This document shows, piece after piece, positions 15,471 to 23,564 of a DNA stretch of 29,874 bases. Each line of letters starts with the position of its first letter. Position 1 is the first letter of the stretch. The stretch is from a virus. The stretch spans positions 1 through 29,874 of the IMG/VR virus record IMGVR_UViG_3300027712_000102; one strand, written 5' to 3'. The notes under the pieces were generated by a model. The model was not told the origin of the DNA and searched no databases. It saw only the letters and a list, made by a program, of their open reading frames with translations. The position numbers and the translations under genes are program-made.

Positions 15471-15738
15471 AAGTCAAGGATGGCTTGTTGTTAAGATAAT
15501 TCAAACGAATAAAAATGGGTGGCCCGATTTGCAGTTACATGCTTTCGGTGTCACCATTTTTATCGAAGTTAAATCTGAGAACGGCAAACTATCTGAGCTT
15601 CAAAAATATAGACACAAACAACTACAAGACAAAGGATTTTTTGTTATTACATCATCATCATTAAACCATCTACAAAATGAATTTATTAAAATCAGCGAAG
15701 GACTACGTGTCAATCGGATTATCGGTAATCTCAACTGA
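15427..15738 (+). CDS. VRR-NUC domain nuclease
   Basis: 103 aa, a complete stand-alone VRR-NUC domain of the PD-(D/E)XK superfamily. ESQIQHQIIKWLESQGW gives the N-terminal helix with the catalytic Glu, NGWPDLQL carries the PD motif, and IFIEVKSENGKLSELQ carries ExK and the following Gln. Family members resolve branched DNA or cut flaps; small phage forms are usually near helicase/primase genes, as here. It overlaps the primase start by 62 bases. Confidence 0.88.
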   Translation: MRESQIQHQIIKWLESQGWLVVKIIQTNKNGWPDLQLHAFGVTIFIEVKSENGKLSELQKYRHKQLQDKGFFVITSSSLNHLQNEFIKISEGLRVNRIIGNLN

Positions 15739-18034
15739 TAACACCAAACGCTCCATTGGATCATGGAAGCAATACCAGTATAATGCACCCACAGAACAGC
15801 AACTTATTACAATGTTTGCACATCCGAAAGTGCAAGGACTTGCAATAATCTGTGGTGCTGTATCAGGCAATCTAGAAGTAATTGATGTGGACTGTAAGTA
15901 TGGGGTTGATTTTTCGAAATATTGTGACAAAATACTTGATGCTGATCCAGTGTTATTTAGCAAATTATTTATCGTAAAAACTAAATCTAATGGCTACCAT
16001 ATTTATTTTAGATGTGAATTTATTGAAGGCAATCAAAAACTTGCAGAACGACCTCCTAATGATGCAGAACTGAAAGCTAATCCAATGGCTAAAAGCTATG
16101 TATTAATTGAGACACGTGGCGAAGGTGGTTATGTATGTGCGCCTCCAACTGCAGGGTACAACCCGGAACCAGGCAATAAACAAATACCAGTTTTAACTAT
16201 TGATGAGCGTGATATACTTATGAGTTGTGCTAGGGAATTTAACCAAGTGATAGAGGAAGTAAAACAAGCTAAACCTCCACATGATAACGACAAGCTAACC
16301 ATTTGGGACGATTATAACAAAAGAGGTGATGTACTTGCACTACTTGAAAAGCATGGATGGTCAGTGCTAAATAATGATGGTAAAAAAACTTACCTGCTAA
16401 GACCAGGCTCAACCACATCAGCTACATCTGCTGTCTTATTTAATGATACAAGGATATTTTATCCTCATACCACATCTACTAACTTTCTTAATAAAGGTTA
16501 TAATCCATTTGGAGTGTATTGTATGCTTGAGGCTAATAATGATTCAAAAAAAGCTTGTAAGCAATTAGGAGACATTTATGGAGAAAAAAATACAAAAGGT
16601 TGGTTTTGGTATCATAATAAAAATGGAGCTGTAATTATTGAGCGTTATGAGCTGCAAAAATGGTTGCATGATAATAAATATCAGCTGTATTTTCAAAATG
16701 CTAAAAACAAAGTGTACAGGCTAATACATGAAAAAAAAATGCAAGTAAGAGAAGTGTACCCAGAATCAATAAAGAAATTTATAAAAAAGAAATTAGTTGA
16801 TGCTGGTCATATTGATGTTATGGAGCAAATAATAAAGAACACTAACAGCATATTTACTGATGCTTTCTTTGAATACATTGATAAATCAGAAATTGAGATA
16901 CTTAGAGATGAAGCGCATAAATGCTACTTTCCTTTTAAAAATGGCATTGTAACTATTGATAAAGCCAGTATAAATCGAATAGATTATGGCACCATTAACC
17001 AGTCTATTTGGGATAGCCAAATTAATGACTTTAACATCTATGTCAATAAAGATGCAGATATTACAGAATGCCAGTACTACAAGTTTATAGAAAAGATTAG
17101 CAATGATGAGCCTGAACGTATTAATTATGCCATGTCTATAATTGGATACATCCTACACTCCTACAAAGATTCATCTAGGCCATACGCTGTGATCTTGGCT
17201 GAGGAAACTGATGACGAGTCTAAAGGTGGTGGAACTGGTAAAGGTATTTTCTTTAAAGCCATCAGCAAACTTATTCCTACGGTTACAATGGATGGTAAAA
17301 ACTTTAAACCTGATAAGACATTTGCATTCAGCAGAGTAGAGCTTGGAACTAAGCTTGTAATCATTGAAGATTGTCCTAAAAATGTAGAGTTTGAGCGTTA
17401 TTATCCTACAATTACTGAGGGCATGACTATTGAAAAAAAGAATAAAGATGAGATATTTTTATCTTTTGATGATAGCCCTAAAATTGCATTTACTACCAAC
17501 TACAGCATAGCCAGTAATGCAGAACATGCTAAACGTAGACAAAGAGTGCTAGAGTTTGCTCCATTCTTTTCATCTAGTAAGACACCAGAGCAGCACTTTG
17601 GTAATAAATTATTTAATGACTGGGATAATGATGAGTGGCAACGATTCTACAACTTTTTATTTAGATGTGTGCAGTATTATTTTATAAATGGAATCAAGCC
17701 AATTATGAACAGCGAAAAGCTAAATCGTAAGCAAATTAAATTACAATTTGGAGAGGATTTTCTTGACTATTTAGATACCATTATTGAGGATCATTTAGGT
17801 CAACAATTACCCATGAATGAAGAGTGGAAAAATTTCCTAAATAGGTACGAATTACAGGCAAGAGATTACAGTCTAAAAAGATTCTCAAAAGGATTGCAAA
17901 TAGGTTCCCAAATTTTAAATATCGGTTACATCGGTTACAAAAATAGACAAGACAACAATAAAAAGTACTTTAAAATAGGAAAAAATCATAATAACTACCA
18001 AGAAATTGTAACCGATGTAACCGATTTATTTTAG
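15677..18034 (+). CDS. Primase-polymerase fused to SF3 helicase
   Basis: 785 aa. N-terminal bifunctional prim-pol domain: catalytic Asp70 and Asp72 (EVIDVDCK), His108 (GYHIYF), Glu145/Arg147 (IETRGEGGYV). The C-terminal SF3 helicase has a Walker A GGGTGKG at residues 517-523, Walker B VIIEDC at 561-566, and motif C IAFTTNY. Between them lies a linker of D5-N type. The protein should prime and unwind at the origin. The last 120 bases of the gene contain inverted copies of the 9-bp ATCGGTTAC repeat, so the gene end overlaps the candidate origin. Confidence 0.9.
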   Translation: MNLLKSAKDYVSIGLSVISTDNTKRSIGSWKQYQYNAPTEQQLITMFAHPKVQGLAIICGAVSGNLEVIDVDCKYGVDFSKYCDKILDADPVLFSKLFIVKTKSNGYHIYFRCEFIEGNQKLAERPPNDAELKANPMAKSYVLIETRGEGGYVCAPPTAGYNPEPGNKQIPVLTIDERDILMSCAREFNQVIEEVKQAKPPHDNDKLTIWDDYNKRGDVLALLEKHGWSVLNNDGKKTYLLRPGSTTSATSAVLFNDTRIFYPHTTSTNFLNKGYNPFGVYCMLEANNDSKKACKQLGDIYGEKNTKGWFWYHNKNGAVIIERYELQKWLHDNKYQLYFQNAKNKVYRLIHEKKMQVREVYPESIKKFIKKKLVDAGHIDVMEQIIKNTNSIFTDAFFEYIDKSEIEILRDEAHKCYFPFKNGIVTIDKASINRIDYGTINQSIWDSQINDFNIYVNKDADITECQYYKFIEKISNDEPERINYAMSIIGYILHSYKDSSRPYAVILAEETDDESKGGGTGKGIFFKAISKLIPTVTMDGKNFKPDKTFAFSRVELGTKLVIIEDCPKNVEFERYYPTITEGMTIEKKNKDEIFLSFDDSPKIAFTTNYSIASNAEHAKRRQRVLEFAPFFSSSKTPEQHFGNKLFNDWDNDEWQRFYNFLFRCVQYYFINGIKPIMNSEKLNRKQIKLQFGEDFLDYLDTIIEDHLGQQLPMNEEWKNFLNRYELQARDYSLKRFSKGLQIGSQILNIGYIGYKNRQDNNKKYFKIGKNHNNYQEIVTDVTDLF

Positions 18035-18204
18035 CATGTAACCTATTTTTTACAAGATTGGTTACATTCCAACGCATTGAAAATCAATTAAATAATAACA
18101 TTTGTAACCAATGTAACCTATTTTTATAATTATTTTACTAAAGTTATAAATATATATATATATAGAAGAATAGAAAAAAAGGTACAAATCGATATTTGGG
18201 TTAC
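17931..18204. repeat. Iteron-like cluster of nine GGTTAC/GTAACC hexamers, candidate origin
   Basis: Hexamers: GGTTAC at 17934, 17943, 18060, 18199; GTAACC at 18008, 18017, 18038, 18104, 18113. Three pairs are spaced exactly 9 bases apart (17934/17943, 18008/18017, 18104/18113). The two-copy blocks at 17931-17948 and 18008-18025 are a perfect 18-base inverted repeat. In addition 18036-18043 and 18060-18067 are an 8-base inverted repeat. The 9-base phasing, orientation changes and adjacent A/T tract fit an initiator-binding origin next to the primase-helicase gene. Confidence 0.7.
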
Positions 18205-18221
18205 AAACTAACAAAAAAAAT
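18035..18221. other. Non-coding gap after primase gene
   Basis: This 187-base gap holds the non-coding part of the hexamer cluster and a tract of only A and T at 18145-18164 (with TATATATATATATA) that could melt easily. I see no ORF or Bacteroidota-type promoter here; GATATTTG at 18191-18198 lacks the required spacing. Confidence 0.7.
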
Positions 18222-18554
18222 ATGCAAAAACCAACGATTTTTAGAGTGTATAATTCCAACAAAATAATGGCTTATAAAGTGGCAACAACTACCAGGTCAG
18301 ATGAGGAAATTATTGAGCAGATTTTAAAGATGTATGAAGGCATAAAAAATCTCTATAAAGTTTATAAAAATGATGAGTTAATAAAAATCATAAATGCTAA
18401 ACAAAGAAAAAATGGGGCAAAGCCTAAATCTATTTTAGAGGTAAGTAGTGGCACGATATTTAAAGACATATACGAGATGATGGATGTATTGCTAATAGAC
18501 CGTAAAAGAGCCTTAGAATTAGTTAAGAAATCATTTAATTATCGTTATGTCTAG
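18222..18554 (+). CDS. Hypothetical protein upstream of terminase genes
   Basis: 110 aa from ATG 18222; a second ATG at 18267 (MAYKVATTTRSDEE) is also possible and would give 95 aa. Helical and basic (DEEIIEQILKMYEGIKNLYKVYKNDEL, in two parts; KRALELVKKSFNYRYV at the end). No family is recognised. Position just before the small terminase candidate suggests a role in packaging or its regulation. Confidence 0.55.
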   Translation: MQKPTIFRVYNSNKIMAYKVATTTRSDEEIIEQILKMYEGIKNLYKVYKNDELIKIINAKQRKNGAKPKSILEVSSGTIFKDIYEMMDVLLIDRKRALELVKKSFNYRYV

Positions 18555-18595
18555 AAAATTAAGTAATTTTATACTGAATTAAATTATAGTTTATT

Positions 18596-18880
18596 GTGGG
18601 AAGGAAGTCAAAAGAATATGAGATTAATGTTCAGAATATAGCACTAAAAGCTATTGAAAAATTCTATGGCAGCCTTGAAAATGGTTTTATATCATTGTTA
18701 GGAAGTCAAGAACCTGCATTGATTAAGTTCTGCTGGGAGCATGGAGTGGGTAAGCCAACAGATATGATACAGATGAACGTAGAACAGGAAGTTAAAACAT
18801 TTGAAGTAATACAACTACCTGATAATGGGAGGGATAACTTTATTGAACCAATAGACGAAATAATTGAGCCAACAGTATAA
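18596..18880 (+). CDS. Probable small terminase subunit
   Basis: 94 aa from a GTG start. It begins MGRKSKEYEINVQN, has a helical middle (IALKAIEKFYGSLENGF) and the phrase HGVGKPTDMIQMNVEQEVK, whose GKPTD then EV-K pattern I associate with Bacteroidota phage small terminase proteins. The 94-aa length is short for the family. Small terminase recognises phage DNA and hands it to the large subunit. It overlaps the large subunit frame by 17 bases. Confidence 0.55.
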   Translation: MGRKSKEYEINVQNIALKAIEKFYGSLENGFISLLGSQEPALIKFCWEHGVGKPTDMIQMNVEQEVKTFEVIQLPDNGRDNFIEPIDEIIEPTV

Positions 18881-20381
18881 CATCAACTACATAAGACCTC
18901 AACCAGGTTACCAAACAATAGCTTTGTCTAGTCCTGCAGACATTGTCATCGGTGGTGCAGCTGCGTTTGTTGGTAAGACATTTGCTTTGCTACTTGATCC
19001 AATTAGACACATAGACATAAAAGGATTTGGTGGTGTGATATTCAGGAGGACTAGCGTACAGATCAGAAATGAGGGTGGCTTATGGGATACCAGTACAAAG
19101 CTTTATCCAATTGTCAAAGGTGATGCAAGGGAGTCATCATTAGATTGGAAATTCCCATCCGGAGTAAAGATATCATTTAGACATTTGGAGTACGAAAAAA
19201 ATAAGTATGATTGGCAAGGTGCGCAGATTCCTTTTTTGGGGTTTGATGAATTAACACATTTCACTGAATCAATGTTTTTTTATTTGCTATCACGTAACCG
19301 TAGTGCCTGCAGTGTAAAGCCATATGTTAGGGCTACATGCAATCCTGATCCTGAGAGTTGGGTATACAAGCTGATCAATTGGTGGATAGATACAGAGACT
19401 GGGTTCCCGATATTGGAACGTAGAGGAAAGCTAAGATACTTTATCAAATATGGCCATGATTACATTTGGGGTGATAGCTATGAAGAGGTATATGATAAAG
19501 CTGAGTATATTATTAAGCCAATGATAGATGCATCAGGGTTAACGGCTAAAGACTTTATCAAATCAATTACGTTTGTAAGTGGTAGCATATACGATAATAA
19601 GGAAGGGTTAAAACATGATCCATCTTATCCAGGTAATTTGCTTAGTCAGGATGAGGACACCAGGCGACAACTACTTGAGGGCAGATGGAAAGTGAGCAAC
19701 AGTCCTAATGATATCTACGATTATGATGCATTTGTTGGAATATTTGAGAACATAAAAGGCGTAGATAAGACTGGAAGATACATTACAGCTGATATTGCGA
19801 TGAAGGGAAGCAATAAGCTTGTAGTTGGTTATTGGGAAGGTATGGAGCTGATGGACATTGAGATAATGGATAAGAGTGATGGTAAGCAAGTAATTGATTT
19901 AATTAATAGAATGGCTCAAAAGTATTCAGTAGAAAATCGGTATATTTGTTATGACGCTGATGGTGTAGGTAGTTATGTTGATGGATTCATTCGTGGTGCA
20001 GTTCCATTCAATGGTGGCGCATCAGCAATGAGTGTAAAGGATGAGGCAAGTGGCAGACTGATAAAAGAGAATTACATGAACCTAAAGACTCAATGCTATT
20101 ATCGTACAGGCAATGCAGTTGGTATGGGTAGAATGAAGATTAATAAGCATGTAGCCAGTAAGATGTATGATAGCACGATGACAGTCAAACAACGATTTAT
20201 GTATGAAAGGAAGGCTATAAAACGTGACAAGAGTGATTACGATGGTAAGCTAAGGATTATTGGCAAAGATGAGATGAAGATAAAGCTTAATGGGGATAGT
20301 CCCGATTTATTGGATATGTTTATGATGAGAGAGATATTTGAGTTTAAACCTAAAATGGTGTTTGCATATGAAATGGATTGA
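18864..20381 (+). CDS. Large terminase subunit (packaging ATPase/nuclease)
   Basis: 505 aa from TTG 18864, overlapping the small subunit. The ATPase P-loop reads GGAAAFVGKT at residues 30-39, one residue off the usual GxxxxGKT spacing. Walker B is FLGFDE at about 124-129, and a coupling segment RATCNPDP follows. The RNase H-like nuclease has ADIAMKG, YDADGVGSYVDG and DLLDMF as its acidic motifs. It pumps DNA into the prohead and cuts it. The portal gene follows with a 14-base overlap. Confidence 0.92.
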   Translation: MSQQYNINYIRPQPGYQTIALSSPADIVIGGAAAFVGKTFALLLDPIRHIDIKGFGGVIFRRTSVQIRNEGGLWDTSTKLYPIVKGDARESSLDWKFPSGVKISFRHLEYEKNKYDWQGAQIPFLGFDELTHFTESMFFYLLSRNRSACSVKPYVRATCNPDPESWVYKLINWWIDTETGFPILERRGKLRYFIKYGHDYIWGDSYEEVYDKAEYIIKPMIDASGLTAKDFIKSITFVSGSIYDNKEGLKHDPSYPGNLLSQDEDTRRQLLEGRWKVSNSPNDIYDYDAFVGIFENIKGVDKTGRYITADIAMKGSNKLVVGYWEGMELMDIEIMDKSDGKQVIDLINRMAQKYSVENRYICYDADGVGSYVDGFIRGAVPFNGGASAMSVKDEASGRLIKENYMNLKTQCYYRTGNAVGMGRMKINKHVASKMYDSTMTVKQRFMYERKAIKRDKSDYDGKLRIIGKDEMKIKLNGDSPDLLDMFMMREIFEFKPKMVFAYEMD

Positions 20382-21681
20382 CAAGATATTTGGCAAAAAA
20401 GAAACCAAAACTAAGGCAGTAAATAACATGATGGGTATGACCATCAACGCATCCAACGCCATATTTCCAAGTTGGCAAACTATTGAAGCAATCAACCAGT
20501 ATACAACAATTGATGATATTTATTCGGTGATTAGTTACTTGGCTGAGACTGCTGCACGTATTCCATTTTATGGCTATGAGGTTGTGGATGATAATGCAAT
20601 GAAGGGTTATAAGAGACATGATTTTAAGAGCATACAAAAGAAGTATTATAAGACAAAAGCACTGCAAGATTTACAGCCTGATGATATCTTTATGAAGATG
20701 TTGGAAGGCATAACTTATGAAGACAAGATTAAGTACTACACGATACTCTACATTACTGGTGAGTTGTTTTTGTATAAGGAAGTATTGGAGTTGGGACCTA
20801 ATGCCGGTATGGTTACATTGCATGCATTAAACAATCAAAATGTAACGGTATTGGTTAGTGATAGCTTTCCACAAAATGTAGTTGGCTACAGATACTTTGA
20901 TGTAGGATTTGATGGCAAGTTTACAACTGATGATATTATACACGTAAAATATTATAATCCAACTATAACAAATGGTCAGCAGTTTAGAGGCCTTAGCCCA
21001 TTACAGGTATTAACAAAGCGTGTAACTAGATTGGATGCTGGAATGAATGCATCAGTAGCACAAATGCAGAATGGTGGCATTCCAGGTATTGTGTATGAGA
21101 AGTCAGACTTTGCCATTGAGACATTGGGACAGCGTAAAAATGATTTTGCAAAGTATCTAAAGAATAGCAGTAATAAAGGTGCGCCATACTTCGCAGCTGG
21201 TGAGATGGGATATTTAGAGTTGGGATTGAAGTTAGCAGATATGGAGGTAAGTGATTTACAAAAGATAGACTTCACAAAGATTTGCAATGCTTACAAGTTC
21301 CCTGAGGTATTGTTGAACAACACAGATAGCAGTACATACAACAACATGAATACAGCTTTAAAAATGTTGTATACAAATTCAATACTTCCAAACATACATT
21401 TGTTTAGGGATGCATTGATTAAGGGAATACTTCCGATGTATCAAGATGGTATACAAAGAACCATTGAGATTGATATCAGCGACATACCGGCTATGCAGGA
21501 TGATATGAAGACACAAGCTGAGGCATTATCTGCTATGTGGTGGATAACACCAAATGAGAAACGTGAGATACAAGATTTTGAGATGATAGATGAGCCGGCA
21601 ATGAATCAGATTATAATTGATTCAGGAAAGCAAGTAATAACCGATTTAACAATGAGTGTTTCTGATTTACCAATATTGTAA
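20368..21681 (+). CDS. Portal protein
   Basis: 437 aa from ATG 20368 (MKWIDKIFGKKETK); the longer TTG start at 20338 is less likely. Features of the HK97-type portal family are the opening W-D-x-x-F-G basic segment, YTTIDDIYSVISYLAETAARIPFYG in two parts (residues about 39-68), HVKYYNPT, GLSPLQVLTKRV, and FPEVLLNNTDSSTYNNM. It forms the dodecameric ring at the capsid vertex. The TAATG overlap leads into the next small gene. Confidence 0.92.
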   Translation: MKWIDKIFGKKETKTKAVNNMMGMTINASNAIFPSWQTIEAINQYTTIDDIYSVISYLAETAARIPFYGYEVVDDNAMKGYKRHDFKSIQKKYYKTKALQDLQPDDIFMKMLEGITYEDKIKYYTILYITGELFLYKEVLELGPNAGMVTLHALNNQNVTVLVSDSFPQNVVGYRYFDVGFDGKFTTDDIIHVKYYNPTITNGQQFRGLSPLQVLTKRVTRLDAGMNASVAQMQNGGIPGIVYEKSDFAIETLGQRKNDFAKYLKNSSNKGAPYFAAGEMGYLELGLKLADMEVSDLQKIDFTKICNAYKFPEVLLNNTDSSTYNNMNTALKMLYTNSILPNIHLFRDALIKGILPMYQDGIQRTIEIDISDIPAMQDDMKTQAEALSAMWWITPNEKREIQDFEMIDEPAMNQIIIDSGKQVITDLTMSVSDLPIL

Positions 21682-21869
21682 TGGAGAAAAGTATAGAGCA
21701 AATTACACAGATGATACATAGTAAAGTTTCATTGATGTTGATCAGTGAGTTACCAGTGCCATCATGCCCTTTAAAGAAACAACAAAGAGAATGGAAAGTA
21801 GAGCAGATTAAAAAAGCATTAGCAAATAAATTAGGCAGTCAAGGGTTAAGCATAACAGTTAGTTTATGA
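21681..21869 (+). CDS. Small hypothetical protein between portal and MuF-like gene
   Basis: 62 aa, coupled to the portal by TAATG and to the next gene by a 4-base ATGA overlap. It has an acidic/hydrophobic start (MEKSIEQITQMIHSKVSLMLI) and a basic helix (KKQQREWKVEQIKKALANK). No known family. Confidence 0.6.
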   Translation: MEKSIEQITQMIHSKVSLMLISELPVPSCPLKKQQREWKVEQIKKALANKLGSQGLSITVSL

Positions 21870-22657
21870 CACAACAGGAACAACAGGCATATTGGAATAA
21901 GTGGAATAAGTTCCAGCAACGTTATGAGAAGATGTATGAGCCTAAATTTCATAAAGCCTTAAAGATTCAATTGGATGCATTTATAAAGACACAGGATCCA
22001 ATGTTGTTGCCAGTATTTCCCATCTATGATGTGTTGATATCATTGTATAAAACTGTTGGACCTGCATGGGCAAGAGTGACAAGAACCGAATCTATAAAGG
22101 CAGATGATGCATTTGTTACAGGTCAGATGGGTTTTAATGAAAGGATAGTGCAGTTAATGAATCAGTACTACGGCATTGATTTGTTAAACGATGCTAATCT
22201 AATGACAAGTTACAGCACGTCATTTATACAACAAGTGTTAAGTGATGCAGCCATAACTGGTGCCTCATTTGATGATATTGTAAGGCAGTTGTTAGTTAGT
22301 CCGGCATTCAATGCAATGAGGGCAAGACGTATAGCACGAACAGAGACAGTGACCAGTGCAAATGGTGCAGCTATGATTTATGCAAATGAGAGTGGCAATG
22401 TAATGGAGAAAGTATGGATAGCGGTTAAAGATAAACGTACAAGACATGATCATAGAATGGTTGATGGCACAAGGCTACCAATTGAGACACCATTTACTTT
22501 GACAAATGCCAAGCTTGGAGACATTGGAATGATGCAACCTGGTGTAAGACAACAACCAAATGGGTTGGCAGTTCCAGCTGAGGAAGTGGTTAATTGCAGG
22601 TGTACTGTTGCATTCAATGCTAAGCGAGATAGGAACGGCAGAATAATTAGAAGATAA
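21866..22657 (+). CDS. MuF-like minor head protein
   Basis: 263 aa. The C-terminal half has the phage Mu gpF signature: RARRIARTETVTSANGAAM (residues about 152-170), then W-x-x-x-x-D-x-RTRHDHRMVDG, then NCRCTVAF near the end. In SPP1-type phages the homolog (gp7) binds the portal and travels with the ejected DNA. The N-terminal half is helical. It is followed by the 140-base non-coding RNA-like gap. Confidence 0.9.
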   Translation: MTQQEQQAYWNKWNKFQQRYEKMYEPKFHKALKIQLDAFIKTQDPMLLPVFPIYDVLISLYKTVGPAWARVTRTESIKADDAFVTGQMGFNERIVQLMNQYYGIDLLNDANLMTSYSTSFIQQVLSDAAITGASFDDIVRQLLVSPAFNAMRARRIARTETVTSANGAAMIYANESGNVMEKVWIAVKDKRTRHDHRMVDGTRLPIETPFTLTNAKLGDIGMMQPGVRQQPNGLAVPAEEVVNCRCTVAFNAKRDRNGRIIRR

Positions 22658-22659
22658 GA

Positions 22660-22749
22660 CACCTGGTTGGCGTAATTGGGAATGAATACCAACATTAGGA
22701 AACGTCCCTACAATGTAGGGAGATAAGGGTGCAAGTCCCTTACCAGGTG
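22660..22749 (+). ncRNA. tRNA-like structured RNA in the head operon
   Basis: An 8-bp closing stem joins 22660-22667 (CACCTGGT) with 22742-22749 (ACCAGGTG). Directly stacked against it is a 5-bp arm with a 7-base loop: 22725-22729 with 22737-22741, loop TGCAAGT. This is the acceptor/T-arm geometry of a tRNA, and the loop differs from the normal TTCRANT only at the second base. GCG...AATTGGGA at 22670-22681 resembles a D arm. A 6-bp hairpin at 22705-22721 sits where a class II variable arm would be. The anticodon arm (about 22687-22703) does not form a normal stem and lacks U33, so it is not a functional canonical tRNA. Confidence 0.55.
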
Positions 22750-22757
22750 CAAAAAAA

Positions 22758-22784
22758 TTTGGTTTAATAATTAAAATAAATTTG
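22758..22784 (+). promoter_or_regulatory. Possible second promoter before protease gene
   Basis: A perfect TAnnTTTG box (TAAATTTG, 22777-22784) is preceded by TTTG at 22758-22761 with a 15-base spacer, shorter than the usual 19-21. Transcription would start about 8 bases before the protease ATG, giving a nearly leaderless message, or the box could serve the downstream capsid genes. Confidence 0.45.
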
Positions 22785-22797
22785 TAACTTTATACCA

Positions 22798-23541
22798 ATG
22801 AACAGCATATACAACATAAAGGATGTATCAATAGTATCTGAGATAATGGATATGAATCCGATTCAGGGCATTGTTACAGGGTATTTTAGCAAGTTCAACA
22901 ATGTAGACAGTGATGGCGATATTATGAAGCCTGGTGCATTTACTAAAACAATAAATGAGCAGGGACCAACATCAGCACAACCAAGAATAAAGCATCTACT
23001 TAATCACGATCCATCACAACCATTAGGCAAGTTATTGACATTGAAAGAGGATGAATATGGATTGTATTATGAGAGTCAAGTGGGAACACATGATGGGGGT
23101 GAGGATTTTATAAAAATGGTTGAAAGTGGATTGATAACAGAGCATTCAATTGGATTTAAAATAATTAAGCGTAACCAAGTCCAATCCTATGAAAACTATT
23201 TACGCAATCCATCATTAGGACAATTTGAGATTACTGAGGTTAAGTTATATGAGGGCAGTTCACTTACAGCATGGGGTGCAAATGCATTGACACCAATCAC
23301 ATCTTTGAAAGGTGATAAGAATTTAGATGTAGACATGATAGTTGCAAAGAGTGCAGCTATTGATAAGTTCTGCAGAAACACAACGGCAACAGATGACACA
23401 ATACAGATGTTGTTGTTACATAGCAAACAATTGGCTCAATTAATTATAGATATGAAATCTAACACTACTCAACCGGTAACAACCATTGAGCCAGTAGATG
23501 AAACATTGGACATTATAAGAGCGTTTAGAAATAAAATTTAA
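22798..23541 (+). CDS. Prohead protease
   Basis: 247 aa. Herpes-assemblin/HK97 gp4-type serine protease: the early IVTGYFSKFNNVDSDGDIM motif (two parts), His in KHLLNHDPSQPLGK (residues about 65-78), Ser in TEHSIGFK (about 115-122), and FEITEVKLYEGSS. It removes the capsid delta domain and itself during maturation. It lies directly before the capsid gene, as in HK97-type phages. The C-terminal ~70 residues are a helical tail. Confidence 0.93.
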   Translation: MNSIYNIKDVSIVSEIMDMNPIQGIVTGYFSKFNNVDSDGDIMKPGAFTKTINEQGPTSAQPRIKHLLNHDPSQPLGKLLTLKEDEYGLYYESQVGTHDGGEDFIKMVESGLITEHSIGFKIIKRNQVQSYENYLRNPSLGQFEITEVKLYEGSSLTAWGANALTPITSLKGDKNLDVDMIVAKSAAIDKFCRNTTATDDTIQMLLLHSKQLAQLIIDMKSNTTQPVTTIEPVDETLDIIRAFRNKI

Positions 23542-23564
23542 TCAATTTACAAAAACCATAAGAC

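Noticed and set aside
18145-18164. A/T-only tract as a promoter
   Set aside because: It lacks the TAnnTTTG box; simple TA repeat is more likely an easily melted element beside the iterons.
22660-22749. A functional canonical tRNA
   Set aside because: Acceptor and T-arm geometry fit, but the anticodon arm does not form five pairs, position 33 is not U, and the T loop has G instead of U at the second position.
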